Assembly: GCA_018806915.1 (NCBI GenBank)
Contig: JAGKQI010000062.1
Span: 462,435-526,434 of the forward strand
Direction of reading: 5' to 3'
Origin: Phytophthora colocasiae
Lineage: Eukaryota > Oomycota > Peronosporomycetes > Peronosporales > Peronosporaceae
DNA: 64,000 nt
The notes below the pieces were generated by a model. It saw nothing but the letters and a program-made list of their open reading frames with translations. It had not been told where the DNA came from and did no database searches. Positions 57,601-64,000 of the stretch are shown here, piece after piece (position 1 is the stretch's first letter; every line of letters starts with the position of its first letter). A program made the translations under genes and the position numbers.

Positions 57601-57778
57601 GGAGCGAGGCAATGGCATCATACACTGGATCCAGATCTGGAACCGTGGGGGTCGTAGCCGCAGCGGGGTCGGAAGGGGCTTGGTCGCAATGAGGACAAGG
57701 GGGCTGGGCCGCAGAACGATCTTGGCCGAAGAACACCGTGGTGTACGCGGAGGAACTGGCGTCGTCGGACCGATCCAT
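54608..57778 (-). CDS. Antisense coiled-coil ORF inside the gypsy element, function unknown
   Basis: 1056 aa, uninterrupted, on the strand opposite gag-pol, between the minisatellite and the 3' LTR. A CPHC motif lies near residue 28. Residues ~55-560 are a long heptad-rich coiled coil (LEELRR-type, Glu/Lys/Arg/Gln/Leu rich). Residues ~570-800 are disordered and Ser/Pro/Glu rich, with a basic KRRHS patch. The last ~220 residues are compact and Trp/Phe rich (PRLAEILSWYDAFESANLQ; WYPGAEAVAAG) and may be a folded domain. Its ATG is ~100 bp from the 3' LTR, which could supply an antisense promoter. It is the one long, unbroken ORF in an element whose gag-pol is broken. Confidence 0.8.
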   Translation of the reverse strand: MDRSDDASSSAYTTVFFGQDRSAAQPPCPHCDQAPSDPAAATTPTVPDLDPVYDAIASLQSLAAGYNKMQDSYQQVLHDLTAARRHNEELHNMLQPRLNVAQAFIDFTQHRYNVSQAALRLAKQKEAEAVQDLDRLKDRLRELDTLKVRYSDLEVSSAEAYAVLQDYTVGLEQQISGEDVSVENPSVVRLVQDLEDQREESSELLERANDLETQLRAVEAARDAAELERNRTSVQLAEAAIRCDQQAHKIESLRAHRDQLRESLKQLSQQNLAKTVDSLKLELHVQKERIAELEGLLAKSERRREDLHRVHTHTLQKFNRAHEDLTRLERENFSAREEMERQQRRAENNALKRLSAEKRLKRAEDDLREANDRRDRADQARERAKRELDRIRSQTPDQQKMSADLDRIRLERDEAARKSAAVSQELDRVSNERDQALRVRDQATQALDKATQKTSTVTLERDQARQVFAGKDQIIRDQGVEIQRLKGETERLTASLAQASVDKEHLKRLRGSHQDLKTKHDALRQEHTALEEEHRSVIDERTAALRNLASIASMAMRSSSNAPSVQSETSTAKGSSSSKRRHSDVSSSTEEPPPKVPRCASPAKSSDVTSQPTPTPVYTEGNDTEKHPDFDFGDAREECSGRDPDSADSEPGVAPNQPTEEPPSSEKTKVPDPAVLKAPAIRSRKKPQNSGEGNSSGSAVPGDREASSDGESEGSEDEQVRVAKLRSRSELRRRSSGEGSASAPIEIGDASTAPPDNGSSRSSPTSPVAPETGSRGNVENLQFEAFGPLKEFVPAARDPRPMASEEVAPWIASEVSQLSLRTLSASGLTACRRPGWLFPLRIGRGALDRGSYVPDLISQAHITQLYATEPWKDLQSQAPPPHTFQEDLSPRLAEILSWYDAFESANLQAVWESTHSFPISTELRKTDSWFAGFYRRRKNRGSHARDNYRKLQNKIFERMRLTGCCDLDLWLDPHFIHFPLPLEDTTWYPGAEAVAAGADPPQNLVAALEDCDRQDPWRTHYRSGSSHPSFGASRLSMKFVRSLPGFDPDAARSQPL

Positions 57779-57881
57779 TTTCGCCGAAGTGAGGATTTGA
57801 AGAAGTGGTGGATCGGACCGAGAATTTGTATGGGAACGACGTGATGCCGTCGTGCGGCAACAACCTCGTCCCAGGGGCGAT

Positions 57882-59292
57882 TGTGGTGAAGTGGATTCAA
57901 ATCAAACCGGATACGACGCAGAACGACCACGATGATGGGTGACGTGCGACAGTGGTGCTATGATAAGGACAGGTCCCTGGAACTGGGTACCTATTCTAGG
58001 GCGGATCCTCAGTTAGGACCCACTTGGCCTAGCTGACCTACGTTCGGATCCCACAGTCCTAAGTGCGGATCCGGTGGCCCTAAGTGCGGATCCGGCAGTC
58101 TTTAAGTGCGGATCCGGCGGTCTTAAGTGCGGATCCGGCAGTCCTTAAGTGCGGATCCGGCAGTCTTAAGTGCGGATCCGGCAGTCCTAAGTGAAGATCC
58201 AAGATCCCAAGATCCAAGATCCCAAGATCCGGAATCCGAGACTCAGGATCCGGGATCCTCAAGATCCAAGATCCCAAGATCCAGATCCAAGATCCTCGGA
58301 TCCTGAAGCCGGATCCTCAAGATCCAAGATCCCAAGATCCAAGATTCCAAGATCCAGATCCAAGATCCTCGGATCCTGAAGCCGGATCCTCAAGATCCAA
58401 GATCCCAAGATCCAGATCCAAGACCCAGGATCCGGGATCCTCGAGATCCAAGATCCCAAGATCCGGGATCCGAGACTCAGGATCCAGGATCCTCAAGATC
58501 CAAGATTCCAAGATCCAGATCCAAGATCCTTGGATCCGGAGGTCGGATCCAAGGATCCAGGCCCGGATCCACACGATCCAAGACATCGACGTAGTGGAGA
58601 AGTTGCAGGAGAGCCAGCATGATCCAAGATAGAGATTTGCGATGGGAAAGATAGGGTACAAGATGAGGAACTGGATAACCATAAATCAGAGAGTCGAATT
58701 TACCTTCTAGTGCGCAAGTGGTTTTCTTCAGGATCTAAGACAAGGGAAGAGGATAGTGTATTGGCCTCCCCTTAGTCTTCCTGCAAGTTTCTTCGCCTAC
58801 CCAGCTACAGCTAAGACCGGATCCCCGATTTGGCCGGCTTACCTTACGCTAGTGAAGACCCCGGATCCGACGGTGTTGATTGCTTAACCGTAGGATCCCT
58901 CGACCTCTCAACACCCTCAAGACCAACCGCTACAGGAGGCGGCAAGCAAGACAGTAAAGGAAAGGAAAAGGACCCCACAGCCACCAAGGCAACTCCGGAT
59001 CTAAGGATCCACAAGATCTTCGAGTCCAAGACCAAGATCCCCCCAACCAGGACCTGTGTGCAGGAATACCCACGCAAGTCCAACCTCCCAAGTCCCCGCC
59101 AAGGACGTTCAAGCCCTCACGCCTGTGTACACTCTCCCGTTCCTGAGAGAGCAGATCCCGCCCACTGACGGGTACACAAGGTGAGCCTCAGCAACCCCAC
59201 GGTTATCGGAGTACCCCCTCCGTTAGTCAGTGTCTGGGCGCCGTGTGTGAACGTTGAATCCCTGCTCATTCCAGCGGATCCACTACACCACA
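57882..59292 (+). repeat. 3' LTR of the Ty3/gypsy element
   Basis: 1411 bp, same ends as the 5' LTR. A short G-rich tract (CCAGGGGCGAT) precedes it as a poor polypurine tract. The GATCC repeat block at ~58195-58555 differs in unit number from the 5' LTR. Confidence 0.95.
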
Positions 59293-61521
59293 GAACTTTC
59301 CACACAGCATTTTTCGTCTTCTGCCATGGACTTCTCATTCACATTGTCTGGCAAACTCTCCTTTACTGCACGCACTTTCCCTTCATGTACATGTTCTTCT
59401 GCCACAAACTCAACCGGCAGAGGCACAAAGGGAATGTGCTCGTACGTCTTGTGCTGTCCAGCTAGGAGCGCATCCAGATACTTCCTGCTAACTGTCACGT
59501 CCTCACGAAACTTCACATCTCGCGCCCCCACAATCCTCCCAATCCTCAAATGCAATAGTCGATAACCTGGAGAAGCGTGCGCGAATCCCAGCAATAACGC
59601 CGGGTCAGTCTTCGAGCTGAGCTAATCCTCGCGCTTCGATTCATACATAAATCCAATAGCACCACATACACGAACCTTAGCCAAGTCCGGCCTCTTGCCG
59701 TACAACTTCTCCGATGGGGCCAGTCCGTTTAGCGCCTTGGTCATGCTCATATTGTCAATATCCACAATGTACTGTAACACCTCAGGCCACAGCTTGCTCG
59801 GCATGTTCGCCGCCTGCATAGCTGTCCGAGTCTTGTTGGCCAGTACACCGTTCAGCTTCTCCACAAGCGCGTTCTCCTCGGGAGTGTACGCGTGAGTTGG
59901 CACAAAATCAATGCCGTTCTCCTCCAGGAACTTCTTGAGCTCCGTGTTCACGAACTCACCACCGCCGTCGCTTTAGAAAGTCTTTATCCGATGACCTTGC
60001 GCAATTAACTTCTTCATCAGCTTCATCGTGTTTGCGTTGACATCACTCTTGTTTACTATCGGGTAGCACCACTTATACCGTGAGCCCTCGTCCTGTATCA
60101 ACTGAAAGTAGCGAATTCCTCCAGACCCAGGTATGTACTTACCCATGTCACATGTGACCATCATCCTCTTGTTCTTTGTGCTCTTCTTGTAGCTCATGCG
60201 CCGTCGCTTCGCCGACATGCAAGTCAAACACTGGAAAGGCTTCTTAAACAACTCCTCAGGAATGTCCATGCCGTCCACCAACTTCTGGTCCACCGTAACC
60301 TTAATCGCGGCCACATTCAAGTGCCCTAAGCGCTCGTGCCACCGCATCAGCGGGCTGGCATCGGCGTTCAACGTCATCATTACCATGACATCTGGTAATC
60401 CAGCTTCTAACCAGCAATGAGAGCCACGTTTTACGAACTCCAGTCGTCCGATAGCAGAATCCAACCAACACTTGCGAGGCGTTACTTCGGTCGAACTGAA
60501 CGAAGGCGTCCAACCCTCGCTCTCCAGCATGCCTAATCAAATTAACGCTTCCCGCAGGTGAGAATTCAGCATCCTGCAGATCCACTTCCACCTCCTTGTC
60601 GTTCTTGTCCAGCAGGTTCAGCTTCACCGTTTCACACATTACAACTTTCGTAATATCACCAGTCCAACCTTGAACATTGCTTTCGACTTCTTCACGCTCG
60701 AGTACAAGTTCTTGCCGACGCATACATGCGTCGAACTCCCGCAGTCCAGCATCCACGCGATTCGATTGCCTGCGTCGTCGACCTTCGCCACCATTCCAAC
60801 CATGCCGTCGTCTTCATCGTCGCTGCTGCTGCTACTCGTATATCGTCCTACGACTTCCGGTGCTTTCTCGTTCAGGATTATCATATTGTTCTTTACACCT
60901 GGTTTGTCTTCATTCTTCGACTTGTCCTTCTTGTCGGTCGTCGACTTCTTCTCGTCGCTCTCCACTTTCTTGGACTGTTTCACTGCTGCTTGAAGTATCC
61001 AGGCTTGCCACATTGGAAACACTTGCGTTTTTTTCACGCTCCCCCGCTCCGCTTGCTCCTCTTTGTCTTCTCTCCAGCAGCAGGCGTAGTGCACATCACT
61101 GCCTGTGGCTCACCAACCTCACCGCGCATTGTTTCAGCCAATCGAATCCTCCCATCCTTTGACCTCAACGCGTTTGTAAACTATTGCAGCGTCAGCGGCG
61201 TTCCCTGCCTTTCCGGCAAGTCGAATTGCTCCCCGAGCTCCTGAAGCGACAGCGTCACACCCATTGTCAACACTCTCAACATCTCGTCTTCGTTCACTAC
61301 GTGAGTTGCTCGCATGCTGCAAATCTGTTGCCGAAGTCTGTTCATTGCCGTCAGGTACTCGGTCAGCGGCTGGCCTTTCACGTGCTTGGTATTGTAGAGT
61401 TGCACCCGCAGCATCTTCACATACGAATAGTCTCTCTGCGTTTTGTCAGCCGTGATGGTATTCCACATTACCTTCACGGTATCCATCGAGCAGATCTTGT
61501 TCACTTCGTCGTCTTGACACT
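59293..61521 (-). pseudogene. Copia gag, protease and integrase part (broken)
   Basis: 61504-61181: gag (UBN2-like; TEYLTAMNRLRQQI). 61094-60639: a frameshifted knuckle and the protease WMLDCGSSTHVC, where DCGSS replaces the usual DSGAS. 60530-59973: GAG-pre-integrase and integrase (RWHERLGHLN.. CLTCMSAK.. VTCDMGKYIPGSGG). A single TAA at ~59974 precedes SDGGGEF. 59951-59622: rest of the core (YTPEENALVEKLNG). 59594-59293: C-terminal part. The gag N-terminus is missing at 61521. Confidence 0.85.
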
Positions 61522-61965
61522 GTAATGGTTCTACTTAGACCCTCTAGGTGGCGTACACGTGCGCTTACGTGTATGAGGAAGCGTGCAATTAGAATAAGTA
61601 TACTTATTTAAATAAGTATAATTAAATCAAAACTAAATTAAACTGCAAAATACCGTAAAATCAGAACTGTTATTGAATTTGGCATAAGCCAATTATGGAC
61701 CTCCTAAAACTGTTTGTTATCTATTTCTAAAGGGTCTGCCAACGTGTGGTTGGCAGAAACTCTGCTCAGTGATTGGTATAAATCCGATACTTTCTACCAA
61801 TAATATGCACAAATGCACACGAACCACCCAATAATGTGATTCGCCCATGTAGCCATTGGTGTGTACAGCATACCAAGGTCTGAGACCCATTTCCAACCTC
61901 TAACAGTTATCCTAATTGTTAGGGTTACAAGTGGTACTGCCACTTGTACGTGTAACCCCGTTACA
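61522..61965 (+). mobile_element. LTR-like segment (TGTAATGG..CCGTTACA)
   Basis: 444 bp, AT-rich, with short imperfect inverted ends TGTAATGG/CCGTTACA, abutting the truncated copia gag. It contains a 22-bp perfect palindrome (TATACTTATTTAAATAAGTATA) and several hairpins. It is followed by a leader and a 281-aa ORF, as a 5' LTR would be. No matching second LTR or target duplication is in the window. Confidence 0.45.
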
Positions 61966-62058
61966 CCATCCCCCCGTTAAGATTCGACGTATCGGTCTCA
62001 ATCAACAGAACTTGACAAGACCGTCAAGTTCCCGAGATAAATCCGAGTTCATTTCGCA

Positions 62059-62904
62059 ATGGACTCGCCAACGCCCACGTCTCCTTCCGCTTCTGCGAAC
62101 GCGCAAGCCTCCCCTGCTGCCTCTGCAGCAGGAACAACAACCTCAGCAGTGCTCACTAGCACTGCTACTTCCAGCGGTTTGACAGAGAAGCTCTCTGTCA
62201 CCGTGGGATCTCGACGACCTCGTGTTGAGGCCTCGGACGCTTCAAGCTCGAAGCGTCCGCGCAGTGATGACGAAGCGTCCCCCATGTCGAGGGCGCTCAG
62301 TGCCCCGCGCACTGATCCGCCAGTGCGCACACCTTGGATGCCTACTGAGGCAGAGATCCATGACCCGTTCGGTGCTAGTTCACCACCGAACCCGATACTG
62401 TTGTACGCATGCAACAGTATCAACGACAACGACGTCGCCGCTGAGGTTGTCTTTGAGTCCGAGACTCAAAGACGCGACTACTATATCGGGCTCTTCCATG
62501 AGCTCCGATACTATGCAGCGAAGAAGACTTCGCGCAAGAGTAAAGTGCCCGAGTGGCAGGCACTTTGTCAGTCGTGGAACGCCTTTGTTGAAAGCTTCAA
62601 CAAAGACCCGAAGGCATATCGCGAGCGCGTTGCTGCGGCTCGCGATCGCTACTACACTTACACTACACGTGGTAAGTGTGAACGCCTCCATGATCAGTCC
62701 ATGGAAGTGGGGATCCCATGTGCCGTTCCCTTCGGCACACCCTGCCCGTGTTGCCAACCCTTGGCAACACGTCTCTCAGAAAGTGATCTCCTGGGGTACA
62801 CGCTTGTCCGTGTACCCGATCACATCAAGGAGCTTCGTGGTCGTCTCGAGCCACGCGAAGCTCCGAGTGCTGTAGCACTCCACGTACAGGGCTCAACCCT
62901 GTAA
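62059..62904 (+). CDS. 281-aa ORF of the hairpin-rich element, unknown (gag-like position)
   Basis: The ATG lies 94 bp after the LTR-like segment. The first ~110 residues are Ala/Ser/Pro rich and disordered, with a basic patch (SSSKRPRSDDE). Residues ~125-235 are helical and charged (RRDYYIGLFHELRYYAAKK; EWQALCQSWNAFVESFNKD). A CPCC cluster lies near 230. No domain is recognised. The position after an LTR suggests a gag-like protein. The ORF is unbroken although most of its sequence is built from inverted repeats. Confidence 0.6.
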   Translation: MDSPTPTSPSASANAQASPAASAAGTTTSAVLTSTATSSGLTEKLSVTVGSRRPRVEASDASSSKRPRSDDEASPMSRALSAPRTDPPVRTPWMPTEAEIHDPFGASSPPNPILLYACNSINDNDVAAEVVFESETQRRDYYIGLFHELRYYAAKKTSRKSKVPEWQALCQSWNAFVESFNKDPKAYRERVAAARDRYYTYTTRGKCERLHDQSMEVGIPCAVPFGTPCPCCQPLATRLSESDLLGYTLVRVPDHIKELRGRLEPREAPSAVALHVQGSTL

Positions 62905-63096
62905 GTTATGGTGAGCTTCGTACGCCATCACCATTTCCGGAACGTCCTCCATCAGGACGTTCCGCGGTTCCCACGTATCTCGCTGGGGAGGAAATCCTCT
63001 CCAACGAATACGAAAACGAACCTCTCGAGAGTTCGTTCTCTTATGAGCCATGATCCACTCCACAATCCAGCGGATCGCTCCACGCGCGTCACGCAA
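62893..63096 (-). pseudogene. Antisense chromodomain fragment (gypsy integrase C-terminus)
   Basis: 67 aa on the minus strand: WIVEWIMAHKR..VRFRIRWRGFPPQRDTWEPRNVLM has the chromodomain pattern (aromatic cage positions, RWRGF, TWEP). Its end overlaps the end of the plus-strand ORF by 12 bp. It reads open from the gypsy leader at 63148, as if internal sequence had been lost or rearranged. It belongs to a different gypsy family from the 15.9-kb element. Confidence 0.7.
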
Positions 63097-63157
63097 CGGC
63101 GGCGGAGGGGGTGGGAACGCTCCCTCCGTATGGTTAACGCTATCGCCATGACGATCG

Positions 63158-64000
63158 TGTGGTGGAGCGGATCTGTCAGAATCTCGTTAAGGCAGGTCTC
63201 GATCACCACTTGCGCCCAGACACCGACTAACGGAGGGGGTCCCCCGATGATCCGTGATCTAGCTGTGTGTAGTTTCACCTTGTGTACCCGTCGGTAGGCG
63301 GGTTACGCTCTTCCAGGTGACTTCTGAAGATGTCTTGAAGGTCGAAAGAAGGTCTTGGGTGACGCAGGGGTCTGAGATGGCGTGGAAGTTCTTCACTCCA
63401 CCTCTAAGTACGTGATCCCGGTCGTAGGCGAGTTCTCGAACCTTGATCCGGGCGCCTGGTTCTTGATCCAGGTCTTCCAATGGTCCGATGTTCGGGATTC
63501 AGTCCCTTCCTTTCCGTTGCTTGCCGCTTCCTTTAGCGGGGGTCTTGAGGGGGTGAGATTCGACGGGATCGTCAGGCTAAACAACCAATTCCTTCCGATC
63601 CGATGTATGCACTTAAAGGATAGTTCACTAGATAGGGCAAAGCTGGCCAATATATTTTTCAGACTTAACCGCTATACTAGGTCACGAATCCTTACCTTCT
63701 TGACGCTTGTAGGGCCAATGTAGTTCCCGGTTCCAGGCGCAGCGAAGACACTTGAGTGGTTCAGGGCAAATTCGATTCTGTTTATGGTTATTCCTATGCC
63801 TACTAATCCCATCCTGATTTACTATCCTACGATCACATGACACTGGCTACATAGCTGATCCCTAGCTTAGTTCCCCTAACCCTGATCGCGAGCCGATTCC
63901 GTACTTAACCGAAGCTTGATCTCGTACTTAACCGAAGCTTGATCTCGCACTTAACCGACGCTTGATCTCGCACTTAATCGGGACTTGATCTCGTACTTAA
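63158..64000 (-). mobile_element. Partial gypsy LTR, minus orientation, running off the window
   Basis: The LTR end TGTGGTGGAGCGGATCTG.. (plus strand) matches the 3' ends of the LTR-like insertion at 41474 and of the 1.41-kb LTR. The shared stretch includes ACCGACTAACGGAGGGGG and CACCTTGTGTACCCGTCGG. Its start lies beyond 64000. Confidence 0.8.
63901..64000 (+). repeat. 23-bp tandem repeats in the partial LTR
   Basis: Four full units of GTACTTAACCGAAGCTTGATCTC type and the start of a fifth, diverging toward the window end. Each holds GATC, echoing the GATC repeats of the larger LTR. Confidence 0.95.

Larger units (their letters stand above)
43369..59292 (+). mobile_element. 15.9-kb Ty3/gypsy retrotransposon (chromodomain, second RNase H, antisense ORF)
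   Basis: Full-length element flanked by the 4-bp TSD GAAC (43365-43368 and 59293-59296). LTRs are 43369-44778 and 57882-59292. Order: LTR, PBS, gag with zinc knuckles, protease, spacer, RT, RNase H, second RNase H, integrase, chromodomain, tandem repeat, a 1056-aa antisense ORF, LTR. GATC is strikingly frequent throughout. Several frameshifts and in-frame stops occur in gag-pol. Confidence 0.93.
40584..61521 (-). mobile_element. Degenerate Ty1/copia retrotransposon, split by nested insertions
   Basis: Copia pieces on the minus strand lie in the right order: gag, zinc knuckle, protease and integrase at 61521-59293, then linker, reverse transcriptase and RNase H at 43368-40584. The join across the 43369-59292 gypsy element is exact: CVESS before and SSSESDGDE after form one Ser-rich linker once the GAAC duplication is removed. 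Stops and frameshifts show it is dead. No LTR was identified with confidence. Confidence 0.88.
61922..63128. repeat. Cluster of perfect short inverted repeats (hairpins), mostly inside a coding frame
   Basis: At least 18 perfect stems of 8-11 bp with loops of 3-11 nt follow one another here. Examples (arm/arm): 62008-62016/62023-62031; 62145-62153/62158-62166; 62234-62243/62250-62259; 62394-62403/62412-62421; 62449-62459/62463-62473 (11 bp, loop 3); 62583-62592/62596-62605; 62747-62757/62761-62771 (11 bp, loop 3); 62794-62802/62809-62817; 62938-62947/62955-62964. Smaller stems fill most gaps. Chance would give far fewer than one such stem in 1.2 kb. Confidence 0.93.

Noticed and set aside
61522..61965. 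5' LTR of the copia element
   Set aside because: It abuts truncated copia gag without a leader, and no second copy was found at the copia 3' side. It is better read as the LTR of the following plus-strand element.

Overview
The window looks like nuclear DNA of an oomycete, most likely Phytophthora or a close relative. The genes are eukaryotic with few, short introns (47 to 159 nt, GT..AG). Housekeeping genes are packed a few hundred bases apart on both strands. The transposon mix (a Crypton tyrosine-recombinase element, DDE transposons, nested Ty1/copia and Ty3/gypsy elements with a second RNase H) fits oomycetes. The genus is inferred; nothing in the window names it.

Layout. 1-2419: 2.4 head-to-tail copies of a ~1051-bp unit carrying tRNA-Val(AAC) and tRNA-Ser(AGA). 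2420-8053: mobile DNA inserted into the third unit: a C2H2/RING-type zinc-finger ORF, an inverted piece of the tRNA unit, and a Crypton-like recombinase. 8333-22335: a gene-dense block: proteasome RPN3, complex I NDUFA13, Pol III factor BRF1, a mitotic cyclin, an EF-hand protein, mitochondrial PAM16, isopentenyl-diphosphate isomerase, a secreted Cys-containing protein and a mitochondrial phosphate carrier. 22358-33059: three tandem copies of a ~3.56-kb DDE transposon inside one 8-bp target duplication, then a MITE. 33645-38799: a second phosphate carrier, Kish/TMEM167, cytochrome c1, the Pol I/III subunit RPAC1 and a 45-aa membrane ORF. 40584-61521: a broken Ty1/copia element (minus strand) split by a 15.9-kb Ty3/gypsy element with 1.41-kb LTRs (43369-59292, TSD GAAC) and by a separate ~1.06-kb LTR-like insertion. 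61522-64000: an LTR-like segment, a 281-aa ORF crowded with perfect hairpins, an antisense chromodomain fragment, and part of another gypsy LTR.

How the genes relate. There are no operons. Many genes serve mitochondria (NDUFA13, PAM16, two phosphate carriers, cytochrome c1) or Pol III transcription (BRF1, RPAC1, next to tRNA arrays), but this may be chance.

Most unusual points: (1) a ~1.2-kb segment, mostly coding, made largely of perfect 8-11 bp stem-loops; (2) a Ty3/gypsy element saturated with GATC from LTR to LTR, with an apparently dead first RNase H, an intact second one, and a 1056-aa antisense coiled-coil ORF; (3) a Crypton whose ends and neighbourhood suggest recombination at CTACNGTAC sites in a tRNA repeat; (4) a three-copy head-to-tail DDE transposon array between two phosphate-carrier paralogues.
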